From assembly GCF_022179085.1 (NCBI RefSeq), contig NZ_BPQE01000004.1, positions 1 to 64,000 of the forward strand: a stretch of 64,000 nt of DNA. The letters run 5' to 3'. Each line of letters begins with the position of its first letter. The stretch's first letter is position 1. Origin of the DNA: Methylobacterium aerolatum (GTDB taxonomy: Bacteria; Pseudomonadota; Alphaproteobacteria; Rhizobiales; Beijerinckiaceae). Under the pieces are notes generated by a model that saw nothing but the letters and a program-made list of their open reading frames with translations, was not told the DNA's origin and made no database searches. A program made the position numbers and the translations under genes. Positions 47,769 to 55,439 of the stretch are shown in pieces.

Positions 47769-48563
47769 ATGAGTGTTCTGAAGCGTTTCCTGCGACGGCC
47801 GGTCGTGAAACAGGCCCTGGGCCGCCTCGCGGCGGGCTATCTGCGCCTCGTGCGAGCGACGAACCGGTTCACGATCGAGGTGGGCGACGGCGTCTCGGCC
47901 GGGGCCTCCGATCCCTGGCGCTGGCTGGACGGACACCTCCCGGCGATCACCGGCATGTGGCACGGCCAGCATATCCAGATGCCGATGATGGCCCGCCCCA
48001 CCGACCGGGTGGCGACGATCATCTCCCGGAACCCGGATGGCGACATCAACACCATCGCCCTGGAGCGCCTGGGCGTGCGGGTGATGCGGGCGTCGGGCGC
48101 CCGGGGCCGCCGCCGGGCGGCGGATGCCCGCGCCAAGGGCGGCGCCGAGGGCCTGCGGGCGATGTTGAGGGCGCTCAAGGCGGGCGAGACGGTGGCCTTC
48201 AGCGCGGACGTGCCGAAGGTGACGCGTCGCTGCGATGCCGGCATCCTCACGCTGGCGCGGTTCTCCGGCCGACCGATCCTGCCCGCGGCCGTGGTGACGA
48301 GCCGCCACCTGCGGTTCAACTCGTGGGACCGGGCCTGCCTCGCCCTGCCCTTCGGCCGGGGCGCCATCGTGCTGGGCCGACCCATCCTCGTCCCCCGCGA
48401 CTGCGAGGGCGAGGCGTTCGAGGCGCTGCGCCGCCTCCTGGAAGCGGAGATGGACCGGGTCCATGCCCGTGCCTACACCCTCGTCGGGCGCCCGGACCGG
48501 GCCGCCTACTACAGCCGGGGCGTGGCCGCGCCGCCCCCCGCCATCGTGGAGGGCACGGCGTGA
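47769..48563 (+). CDS. DUF374-type lysophospholipid acyltransferase
   Basis: 264 residues. This family precedes waaA and lpxK in many alphaproteobacteria. The segments HLPAITGMWHGQHIQMPMM near residue 60 and ATIISRNPDGDINTIALERL, then RPILPAAVVTSRHLRFNSWD, fit DUF374 acyltransferases. These are related to LPLATs, with a His in WHGQH. The role is probably acyl transfer to lipid A or an inner-membrane lipid; the exact substrate is unknown. Its TGA overlaps the waaA GTG (GTGA), so the three genes form an operon. Confidence 0.85.
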   Translation: MSVLKRFLRRPVVKQALGRLAAGYLRLVRATNRFTIEVGDGVSAGASDPWRWLDGHLPAITGMWHGQHIQMPMMARPTDRVATIISRNPDGDINTIALERLGVRVMRASGARGRRRAADARAKGGAEGLRAMLRALKAGETVAFSADVPKVTRRCDAGILTLARFSGRPILPAAVVTSRHLRFNSWDRACLALPFGRGAIVLGRPILVPRDCEGEAFEALRRLLEAEMDRVHARAYTLVGRPDRAAYYSRGVAAPPPAIVEGTA

Positions 48564-49879
48564 GGCGCCCTCCCCTGACCGTCGCCCTCCACGCCTACCG
48601 GACGGGCCTGCGGATCGGTGAGCCCGCCGTGGCCGGTCTCCTCGCGTGGCGGGCCTATCGCGGCAAGGAGGACCCGCGCCGGGTCGCCGAGCGCCGGGGC
48701 ATCCCCGGCCGGGCGCGCCCGGTCGGCCCCCTGGTGTGGATGCACGGGGCGAGCGTCGGCGAGGTCCTCTCCCTCGTGGCCCTGGTGGAGGGCATGATCG
48801 CCCGGGGCTACTCGGTGCTGGTGACGACGGGCACCCGCAGCGCCGCCGACCTGATCGGCGCTCGCCTGCCCCCGGGCGCCGTGCATCAGTACGTCCCCCT
48901 CGACGCGCCCCGCTGGATCGAGCGCTTCCTCGAGCATTGGCAGCCGGACATCGCCCTGGTGGCCGAATCGGAGATCTGGCCCAACACGATCCTGACGCTC
49001 GACAGGCTCGACATCCCCCTGATCCTCGTGAACGCGCGGATGTCGGACCGGTCCTTCCGCGGCTGGGAGCGGGCGCGGGGCACGGCGGCGGCGCTCCTGT
49101 CGCGCTTCGCCGTCTGCCTTGCCCAAACCGAGGAGGACGGCGCCCGCTTCGCCAAGCTCGGGGCGCCCCGGGTCTCCGTGACCGGCAATCTCAAATACGA
49201 CGCGCCGGTGCCGCCGGCCGACCCGCAGCAGCTGAACTACCTCGGCGGGATGATGGCCGACCGTCCCGTCTGGGTGGCGGCGAGCACCCATCCCGGGGAG
49301 GACGCCGCCGTCGCCCATGCCCACGCCTCCCTGAAGGCGCGGTTTCCGAATCTTCTCACCGTGATCGCCCCCCGGCATCCCCGGCGCGGCGGCGAGGCGA
49401 TGGCGTGCGCCGAGGCGGTGGGCCTGCGCTGCGCCCGCCGCTCCGCGGGGGCCCGCCCCCTGCCGAACGTCGACGTCTACGTCGCCGACACGATCGGCGA
49501 ACTCGGCCTGTTCTACCGGCTCAGCCCCCTCGTCTTCCTCGGGGGCTCCCTCGTTCCCCGGGGCGGCCAGAACCCGATCGAGCCCGTCCGCCTCGACTCC
49601 GCGATCCTGCACGGTCCCCATACGGGCAACTTCACGCAGGTCTACGCCGCCCTCGACCGGGCCGGCGGGGCCTCGGTGGTCGCCAATGGCGGCGAACTGA
49701 CCGATCTCGTCGGCCAGCTCCTCGCCGACCGGCGCCAACTGGCCCGGATGGCGCGGATCGGCCAGGAGGCCCTGGCGCCCTTCGAGGGGGCGGTGGGCCG
49801 AACCCTCGCGGTCCTCGATCCCTTCGTCGCGCAGATGAAGCTCCTCGGACTCAACGCCGCCACCCGCGGCCGGGCCTGA
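48560..49879 (+). CDS. waaA: 3-deoxy-D-manno-octulosonic acid (Kdo) transferase
   Basis: WaaA (KdtA) adds Kdo to lipid IVA. 439 residues from GTG 48560, coupled to the upstream gene. Key features: WMHGASVGEVLSLVALVEGM with catalytic Glu68, VTTGTRSAADLIGARLPPGA, AESEIWPNTILTLDRL, the donor-side VTGNLKYDAPVP, APRHPRRGGE and FLGGSLVPRGGQNPIEP near 330. It is a GT30 enzyme. Start and coupling are secure. Its stop overlaps the lpxK start by one base (TGATG). Confidence 0.96.
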   Translation: MRRPPLTVALHAYRTGLRIGEPAVAGLLAWRAYRGKEDPRRVAERRGIPGRARPVGPLVWMHGASVGEVLSLVALVEGMIARGYSVLVTTGTRSAADLIGARLPPGAVHQYVPLDAPRWIERFLEHWQPDIALVAESEIWPNTILTLDRLDIPLILVNARMSDRSFRGWERARGTAAALLSRFAVCLAQTEEDGARFAKLGAPRVSVTGNLKYDAPVPPADPQQLNYLGGMMADRPVWVAASTHPGEDAAVAHAHASLKARFPNLLTVIAPRHPRRGGEAMACAEAVGLRCARRSAGARPLPNVDVYVADTIGELGLFYRLSPLVFLGGSLVPRGGQNPIEPVRLDSAILHGPHTGNFTQVYAALDRAGGASVVANGGELTDLVGQLLADRRQLARMARIGQEALAPFEGAVGRTLAVLDPFVAQMKLLGLNAATRGRA

Positions 49880-50844
49880 TGCGGGAGCCGGCCTTCTGGT
49901 CCGCCGGGCCGGAGCACCCCGCCGCCCGCGCGCTCGCGCCCGTCGCCGGCTTCTACGGCGCCCTGACCGCCCGGCGGATGGATCGGCCCGGCCTCGCCGC
50001 GCCCTGTCCCGTGATCTGCCTCGGCAACTTCACCCTCGGCGGCGCGGGCAAGACCCCGGCCGCGCGGGCTGTCGCCGCGCTCCTCCGGGAGGGGGGCCTG
50101 CGCCCGGCGTTCCTGAGCCGGGGTTACGGGGGACGGCTCCGGGGGCCGGTGCGGGTCGAGCCCGGTCGGCACGGGGCCGACGCGGTCGGCGACGAGCCCT
50201 TGCTGCTCGCCCGCGACGGGCCGGTCGTCGTCTCCCGCGACAGGCCCGCCGGCGCGGCCCTCTGCCGGGAGGCGGGCGCCGATGTGATCGTCATGGACGA
50301 CGGGTTGCAGAATCCGAGCCTCGCCAAGAACCTCGCCCTCGCCGTGGTGGATGGGGGAGCGGGCCACGGCAACGGGCGCGTCGTCCCGGCCGGGCCCCTG
50401 CGGGCGCCCGCGCACCGGCAATGGCCGCACGTGGCGGGGGTGATCCTGATCGGTGAGGGCGAACCGGGCGAACGGGTGGCGGCGGAGGCCGCCGGGCGGG
50501 GGCTGCCCGTCCACCGCGGTCGCCTCGTGCCGGACGGTGGCGGATTCGCCGGGCGGCGGGTCCTCGCCTTCGCCGGGATCGGCCGTCCCGGCAAGTTCTT
50601 CGACACCCTGCGCGAGACCGGCGCCCGACTCGCGGGCACCCGCGCCTTCCCCGACCATCACCCCTTCCGGGAGGCCGACCTCGCCGCGCTCCGGCGCGAG
50701 GCCGACCGCCTCGGCGCCACGCTGGTCACGACGGAGAAGGACGCGGTCCGCCTGCCGCCGGGGTTCGCGGTCGCCCTGCCGGTGCGCCTCGTCCTCGCGC
50801 GGCCGGAGGCGCTGGCCGCGCAGGTGCGCGGCGTGCTGGGCTGA
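49879..50844 (+). CDS. lpxK: Tetraacyldisaccharide 4'-kinase
   Basis: LpxK phosphorylates the tetraacyldisaccharide to form lipid IVA. 321 residues. The Walker A is GNFTLGGAGKTPAARAV (50-66), followed by RPAFLSRGYGGRLRGP, VGDEPLLLAR and VIVMDDGLQNPSLAKNL, all conserved. The second half has VLAFAGIGRPGKFFDTL and TTEKDAVRLP. ATG 49879 shares its A with the waaA stop. Last gene of the acyltransferase-waaA-lpxK lipid A operon; it is followed by a long composite repeat rather than another lpx gene. Confidence 0.96.
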   Translation: MREPAFWSAGPEHPAARALAPVAGFYGALTARRMDRPGLAAPCPVICLGNFTLGGAGKTPAARAVAALLREGGLRPAFLSRGYGGRLRGPVRVEPGRHGADAVGDEPLLLARDGPVVVSRDRPAGAALCREAGADVIVMDDGLQNPSLAKNLALAVVDGGAGHGNGRVVPAGPLRAPAHRQWPHVAGVILIGEGEPGERVAAEAAGRGLPVHRGRLVPDGGGFAGRRVLAFAGIGRPGKFFDTLRETGARLAGTRAFPDHHPFREADLAALRREADRLGATLVTTEKDAVRLPPGFAVALPVRLVLARPEALAAQVRGVLG

Positions 50845-50907
50845 ACGGCCGAGTGGAAGACCGACATCGCTCCCACTGACGTCCTCATCCCGAGTGTCTG
50901 GCCGTCG

Positions 50908-51060
50908 TGGTCCTGGCGTCCCATGAAGCCCTCCGCGTCTTTGCGAGCGGAGCGAAGCAATCCAGGGATGCGCCACGTTGAGAATCGGCCCGTCGCCCTG
51001 GATTGCTTCGCTGTGCTCGCAATGACGGAGGGGGTGAAGACCTTTCCGGCCGGACACTGA
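50908..51060 (+). repeat. Composite repeat (REP family A with conserved flanks), copy 1
   Basis: The REP core is 50936-51028 (CGTCTTTGCGAGCGGAGCGA ... GATTGCTTCGCTGTGCTCGC). The left flank (TCCTGGCG-CCCATGAAGCCCTC) and right flank (CTTTCCGGCCGGACACT) match 58818-58973 closely, so the unit is about 150 bases rather than the bare palindrome. Confidence 0.8.
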
Positions 51061-51079
51061 GGTGCGCCGAAGGCGTCTC

Positions 51080-51132
51080 GGAGGAGGGCTCCTACAGGGC
51101 CTCCGCTGCGCTCCGGCGCCTCAGGATGAGGG
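51080..51132 (-). repeat. Interspersed repeat, family C, copy 1
   Basis: GGAGGAGGGCTCC ... GCCTCCGCTGCGCTCCGGCGCCTCAGGATGAGGG is the reverse complement of the family C unit at 58698-58748 (CCCTCGTCCTGAGGTGCCGG...). About 50 bases; common type of intergenic palindrome in Rhizobiales. Confidence 0.7.
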
Positions 51133-51182
51133 CGGGCGTGGGAATAGCCGGCTTTTCGGAGAGGCTCCGAGGATGGCGACTC

Positions 51183-52139
51183 TCAGCCCGGCCGCCTGGC
51201 GGCGATCTTGGCCTCGATGGCGTCCCAGACGGCGACGGCGAGGTTGGGGCCGCCGAGGCGCTCGATGGCGCGGATGCCGGTGGGCGAGGTGACGTTGATC
51301 TCGGTGAGATGTCCGTCGATCACGTCGATGCCGACGAGGATCAGTCCCCGCCGGGCCAGCTCCGGCCCGATCGTCGCGCAGATCTCGCGTTCGCGCTCGG
51401 TGAGTTCGGAGGCCGAGGCCGCGCCGCCGCGCACCATGTTCGAGCGGATGTCGTTCGCCGCCGGGACGCGGTTCACCGCGCCCATCGGCACGCCGTCCAC
51501 GAGGATGATGCGCTTGTCGCCCTCGGTCACCCGCTCGAGGTAGCGCTGGACCACCCAGGCTTCCTTGAAGGTCGTGGCGAAGAGGTCGACCATCGAACCG
51601 AAATTCGGGTCCTTCTCCGTGACCTTGAACACCGCCGCGCCGCCATGGCCGTGCAGCGGCTTCATCGCCACGGTCCCGTGCTCCAGGCGGAACGCCTCGA
51701 TCTCCGCCTTGTCGCGGCTGATCAACGTCGGCGGCATCAGCTCGGGGAAGTCGAGGACGAACAGCTTCTCGGGGGCGTTGCGCACCTGCACGGGATCGTT
51801 GACCACGAGCGTCTGCGGGTGGATCCGCTCCAGCATGTGCGTGGCCGTGATGTAGGCCATGTCGAAGGGCGGATCCTGGCGCATCAGCACGGCGTCGCAG
51901 GCGCCGAGGTCGATCCGCTCCGGCGCCCCGAGGGTGAAGTGGTCGCCCTGCACGTCCCGCACGGTGAGCGCCTCGGCCCGGGCCGTCACACGGCGGCCCT
52001 GCATCGAGAGCCGGTCGGGCGTGTAGTGCCACAGCCGATGACCCCGCCGCTGCGCCTCCAGAAGGAGGGCGAAGGTGGTGTCGCCCGCGATCCGGATGGT
52101 CTGGATCGGGTCCATCTGGACAGCGACGGTGAGGCTCAT
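51183..52139 (-). CDS. gshB: Glutathione synthase
   Basis: ATP-grasp ligase that joins glycine to gamma-glutamylcysteine. 318 residues: [20 protein letters not shown], the glutathione-synthase N-terminal start with [38 protein letters not shown] (the ATP-binding glycine loop); and [20 protein letters not shown] plus [10 protein letters not shown] near the end. GshB supports glutathione pools used by gloB here and by formaldehyde detoxification in methylotrophs. The start has no strong ribosome-binding site. A repeat block lies downstream. Confidence 0.96.
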   Translation of the reverse strand: MSLTVAVQMDPIQTIRIAGDTTFALLLEAQRRGHRLWHYTPDRLSMQGRRVTARAEALTVRDVQGDHFTLGAPERIDLGACDAVLMRQDPPFDMAYITATHMLERIHPQTLVVNDPVQVRNAPEKLFVLDFPELMPPTLISRDKAEIEAFRLEHGTVAMKPLHGHGGAAVFKVTEKDPNFGSMVDLFATTFKEAWVVQRYLERVTEGDKRIILVDGVPMGAVNRVPAANDIRSNMVRGGAASASELTEREREICATIGPELARRGLILVGIDVIDGHLTEINVTSPTGIRAIERLGGPNLAVAVWDAIEAKIAARRPG

Positions 52140-52170
52140 GGCGGCGGTCCCGGGATGAGGAGGTGCGCCC

Positions 52171-52455
52171 TCAGTTGTTCGGGAGGGACTTGCCGCCGGT
52201 GCGCCGGTCGTAGTCGCCGATCGCCGCGCGGCATTTCTGCGACAAGTTCGCGCGATTGCGCGTCATGCAGCGGTCCGCCTCGGGGCTGTTCGGGTCCACG
52301 CCGATGCAGAGGCGGAAGTAGTCGTCGGCGCAGCCGAGTTGAAGGCCCTGGTCCTCGCGCTGGGCGAAGGCAGGTCCGGCCGTCAGCGACAGGAGCGTCA
52401 GCGCGGCGAGCAGGGCCCGCGGCGAACGAAGGGTTTGGTCCGAAGCCAGTCGCAT
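52171..52455 (-). CDS. Secreted cysteine-rich small protein
   Basis: 94 residues. An N-terminal signal peptide ([18 protein letters not shown]) is followed by a short domain with four cysteines in the spacing Cys-Ala-Asp-Asp-Tyr-Phe-Arg-Leu-Cys then Asp-Arg-Cys-Met-Thr-Arg-Asn and Lys-Cys. This resembles one cysteine-rich GLG1-type repeat found in many alphaproteobacterial periplasmic proteins. AGGAAGG lies five to nine bases before the ATG at 52455. It is upstream of gshB by 32 bases on the same strand and may be cotranscribed. No role is known. Confidence 0.75.
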   Translation of the reverse strand: MRLASDQTLRSPRALLAALTLLSLTAGPAFAQREDQGLQLGCADDYFRLCIGVDPNSPEADRCMTRNRANLSQKCRAAIGDYDRRTGGKSLPNN

Positions 52456-52840
52456 CCAGCCTTCCTCAGCAATCAGCGTGGGGATGGCGGCCCATCCCAC
52501 GCCGCCGGGCATATCGGTCCGTGCCGGTGCGTGGCAAGCGTCACGGTCGCGCATGTGATCGGCGTTGCAAAAAGCCCGCAGGCGCCTCTGCCGGCGGCCG
52601 GACGGAAAATGGCCCCGCCCGATTTCGGGCAGGGCCAAGTCTATAGGGAGGAAACGCCCGCCATGGGCCCAAGGCGCCAAGCAAGGCCCGCGCCAACTCC
52701 GGCGCCGCCCGACGATCCGGGGCAATGATCTGTTAACCATGCCGTGCTGATCTCCCGGTCAGCACAGCCGCCTTTCCCCCTTGCCGACGCCCTTGCCTGG
52801 GCCTGGGCAAACCGCCCGGACCGCCGACAGGAGCCCGAAC
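52456..52840. other. Intergenic region, no gene
   Basis: 385 bases between divergent genes. It includes CGCATGTGATCGGCGTTGCA and GATCTGTTAACCATGCCG but no strong palindrome. Reading frames that cover it on both strands lack ribosome-binding sites. Confidence 0.4.
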
Positions 52841-53035
52841 ATGCACCGCGACCCCCACACCGAACGCCGAAAGATCCATCCCTCCCAGGCCGACATGCCG
52901 GCGCGGCCGTCGGGCGTGGTCGTCGCCCTGCCGACGCACGCCGCCCGTCCCGCCCGCCGGGCTCCGGCCACCGGCGAGTCGCGCGGTGAGATCGTGCTGT
53001 TCCTGGGCGTGCGCTACGAGCGCCTCGCCTCCTGA
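52841..53035 (+). CDS. Short hypothetical protein
   Basis: 64 residues from ATG 52841 with AGGAG eight bases upstream (CAGGAGCCCGAAC). The first part is charged and disordered (MHRDPHTERRKIHPSQADMP), the end is more regular (GEIVLFLGVRYERLAS). The closing LFLGVRYERL pattern occurs in small proteins of Methylobacterium-like genomes as far as I recall, but I cannot confirm it. Upstream in-frame ATG at 52781 is less likely. Confidence 0.55.
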   Translation: MHRDPHTERRKIHPSQADMPARPSGVVVALPTHAARPARRAPATGESRGEIVLFLGVRYERLAS

Positions 53036-53145
53036 TCGCGCCCGGCGGCGCCGCCCGTCGCCCGCGGTCGAGGGGGCGTGCCACCGCCCTCTGCCTTCCT
53101 CCCGCCGCGCAGCCCGCCCGCGCGAGCCGGCCGTCCGGATATGCC

Positions 53146-53967
53146 ATGCCCCGCGTTCCCAGCCGCTTCGCGCCGGTTCGTCGGCGGTCCCGTCCGTTGC
53201 TCCTGGCCGCCGCCGCGAGCGTCATCCTCGGCGCCTGTGCGCAGCAAGGGGATTTCGGGCGGCCCAAGGCCGGGGCCTGGAACAGTCTCATCGACGCCAC
53301 CGGCGCCGTCGTCGCCCGCGAACGCGGCGAGCCCTCAGCGGATGCGCCCTTCACCGACGACGAGCAGGACCTGCGCAGCCGGGCGTGGCGCTTCCTGATG
53401 CCGGCCGACACCCGCGAGGCCTTCCTCGACATCCTGGCCAACCTCACCCGCGCCCGGGTGCTTCCCCCCTCCTGGCGCAGCGAGGACCCGGCCCGCTATC
53501 ACGACGCGCTCCTCGACGAGGGCTTCCGCTCCCCGGTGTCGCGCTACCGCCGCCTGACGGACGACGCGGTGGCCGATGCCCGCTTGGTCCCGCCCTTCAC
53601 GGCCCTTGCGGCGCGGGTCGCCGACGCCGATGCCCGACGCCTGCGCAGCCTGCCCTTCGCCCGCACGCTCAAGGACGACGACATCCGCGAGGCCGCCATG
53701 CGCGTGGCCGAGAACCGCTGCCTCGTGGCCTGGGTCCGGCTGGAGGCGGGACGCCGCCTGGAGGGCTACCGCTACGCCCTGGAGCACCTGTTCGCGGAGG
53801 CGCCCGATCCGGCCGCGGCGGAGGCGGAGCGGGCGCTGGCGATGCTCGCCGGGCGCCGCCCCCTCTTCGACCCGCTGCTGCCCCCCGATGCGGCGACGCG
53901 CTGCGGCTTCGTCCCCGCGCCCGCTCCCGTGGCCGTGGTGAAGACGCCCCTGGTGACGAAGGATTAG
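53146..53967 (+). CDS. Conserved alphaproteobacterial lipoprotein
   Basis: 273 residues. A signal peptide ends in lipobox ILGAC with Cys31, so a membrane-anchored lipoprotein is expected. The mature part opens CAQQGDFGRPKAGAWNSLID and is mostly helical and charged, with segments such as DDEQDLRSRAWRFLMPADTR and DDIREAAMRVAENRCLVAWV. Similar proteins are found across Rhizobiales, without known function. It is not clearly operonic with its neighbours. No strong ribosome-binding site precedes ATG 53146. Confidence 0.8.
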   Translation: MPRVPSRFAPVRRRSRPLLLAAAASVILGACAQQGDFGRPKAGAWNSLIDATGAVVARERGEPSADAPFTDDEQDLRSRAWRFLMPADTREAFLDILANLTRARVLPPSWRSEDPARYHDALLDEGFRSPVSRYRRLTDDAVADARLVPPFTALAARVADADARRLRSLPFARTLKDDDIREAAMRVAENRCLVAWVRLEAGRRLEGYRYALEHLFAEAPDPAAAEAERALAMLAGRRPLFDPLLPPDAATRCGFVPAPAPVAVVKTPLVTKD

Positions 53968-54001
53968 AGCGTTTTCGGGTTGATCCGGATCGACTGCTGG
54001 C

Positions 54002-54090
54002 CGTCTTTGCGAGCGAAGCAATCCAGGGATCCGCCAAGTGCGGTCAGGTCCCGCTGCCCTGGGTCGCGCCCGCTGCGCTCGCCCAAGACG
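54002..54090. repeat. REP-like palindromic repeat, family A (degenerate)
   Basis: CGTCTTTGCGAGCGAAGCAATCCAGGG on the left is intact; the right arm (CCCTGGGTCGCGCCCGCTGCGCTC then GCCCAAGACG) has diverged. It lies between the convergent lipoprotein and DUF1254 genes. Confidence 0.75.
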
Positions 54091-54145
54091 AAAGCGCGCC
54101 TCGTGCCATCCGATCCGGGTTCGACGGGACACGCCGGAGCGGTCG

Positions 54146-54736
54146 CTACTTCCGTCCGGTTTCGTCGGCGGGTGCGTCGGTGGTGCAGGAGATCGCCCGC
54201 ACCGCCTCGTTGGCACCGGGGCGCTGGCTCGGCAGCCCCGCGATGACGCGGGCGACAACGAAGCCCCGGACGTCCGGAGCCACGATGCGCACGTCCCGGC
54301 TCGGCTCGTTCTCGTCGTCGTCGGCCAGCGCTTGGTCGAACTGGGCGCGGGTCATGATCACGAGGTCGAGCGCCCCGCGCACCGCCGCCTGATCGGTGAC
54401 GGCGTAGAAGGCGCCGTGGCGCCCGTGCGCGGCGAGCGACAGCGGGAGCGCGCTCGTCCGGGACGAGACGCGCATCGGCCCGTCGGACAGGTCGTAGGCG
54501 CAGACGCCGACGGCGACCGCCGGATCGGGGATCGGCAGCCACGCCTCCGGCGGGGACGGCACCTCGCCCGTGGAGAGGGTGTAGATCGGCTGCGGATGAT
54601 CGAGGCTCTCGCTGGCCTGGGTCCGCGAGACGGCGTCGGCCTCCGCGAGGCGTGGGATCGCCATGACCGCAGCGATATGGACGATCCCGGCCAGGACGAG
54701 CCCCGTGAGGGTGGCGTAGAGCAGGCGCAGGCTCAC
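54146..54736 (-). CDS. DUF1254-domain membrane-anchored protein
   Basis: 196 residues from GTG 54736, overlapping the DUF1214 stop (GTGA). A single N-terminal helix (MSLRLLYATLTGLVLAGIVH) with IAAVMAIPRL precedes a globular domain with SLDHPQPIYTLSTGEVP and VAVGVCAYDLSDGPMRVSSR. The pairing DUF1254 + DUF1214 is a common fused or adjacent unit in proteobacteria; here the two are separate but translationally coupled. Their function is not established. Confidence 0.8.
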   Translation of the reverse strand: MSLRLLYATLTGLVLAGIVHIAAVMAIPRLAEADAVSRTQASESLDHPQPIYTLSTGEVPSPPEAWLPIPDPAVAVGVCAYDLSDGPMRVSSRTSALPLSLAAHGRHGAFYAVTDQAAVRGALDLVIMTRAQFDQALADDDENEPSRDVRIVAPDVRGFVVARVIAGLPSQRPGANEAVRAISCTTDAPADETGRK

Positions 54737-55428
54737 GGCGCGCAGTCCCGGCGGGTGATCGTCGGGACGGAGCCCCGGTCGATGGAGGCGATGCTCGCGG
54801 CGGCGGGGGTGTCGTAGAGCCGAAGCGCAAGGCGCATCGGCCCCTGCGCCCGGGGCGCCGGCAGCCAGTTGCCGGGCTCGGCCGTGGGAGCGAGGACGAT
54901 CTCGAACCGCCCGTCGGGGCGGCGCAGGATCTCGGTGGAGGTGAAACCTTCCCGCATCAGGGGGCGGTCCGGATCGCGCGCGCCCCGCCCCGCGACGGTG
55001 AGCGTCCAGGCGCGGGCCGGGGGTACCGCCCCGGCGACGGCATAGGTGCAGGTGGCGTCCAGGGTGCGGCCCGCATCGTCCTCGGCGGCGGTGAGGAGCA
55101 GGCCCTCGCCCACCGCGAGGGGGATCTCGCCCCGACGCGCGTTGACGGCGCGGGTGTAGGGGTCGGCGTTGGTCGCCCCCGCACGCGGCCATGCAATCCA
55201 GGCGCCGATGCGCACGCCGCCGAAGGGGTAGCCGCCCCGGGTCGCCCAGTCGGCGCTCACGAGGCCGAGGCCGCCGCCGAGGGCCAGGGTGTAGAGGACG
55301 AGCACGGGCCTGCCGCCCCGTCGCAGGAGCCGGGCCGCCCGCCGGGCGAGGCCGCCGTCGCGGGGCTTGCGCACAGCCGTGTCCGGCGCCGCGGCGGCCC
55401 CCGTGGAGCCGGTGAAGGCGGCCTTCAT
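54733..55428 (-). CDS. DUF1214-domain protein
   Basis: 231 residues. An N-terminal basic stretch, then a membrane helix (PVLVLYTLALGGGLGLVSAD) and a periplasmic domain. Family segments are NADPYTRAVNARRGEIPLAV, GEGLLLTAAEDDAGRTLDA, and the conserved C-terminal NWLPAPRAQGPMRLALRLYD. The ATG at 55428 lies eleven bases after the PBP1A stop (55440), so the run PBP1A-DUF1214-DUF1254 is probably an operon. Any cell-wall role is only suggested by that neighbour. Confidence 0.8.
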   Translation of the reverse strand: MKAAFTGSTGAAAAPDTAVRKPRDGGLARRAARLLRRGGRPVLVLYTLALGGGLGLVSADWATRGGYPFGGVRIGAWIAWPRAGATNADPYTRAVNARRGEIPLAVGEGLLLTAAEDDAGRTLDATCTYAVAGAVPPARAWTLTVAGRGARDPDRPLMREGFTSTEILRRPDGRFEIVLAPTAEPGNWLPAPRAQGPMRLALRLYDTPAAASIASIDRGSVPTITRRDCAP

Positions 55429-55439
55429 CTCCGCTGCCC

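Larger units (their letters stand above)
50845..51182. other. Intergenic region filled with repeats
   Basis: 338 bases between lpxK and gshB, almost entirely repeat DNA: an upstream conserved flank (TGGTCCTGGCGTCCCATGAAGCCCTC), a family A REP, and a family C unit. No gene is supported. Confidence 0.7.
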
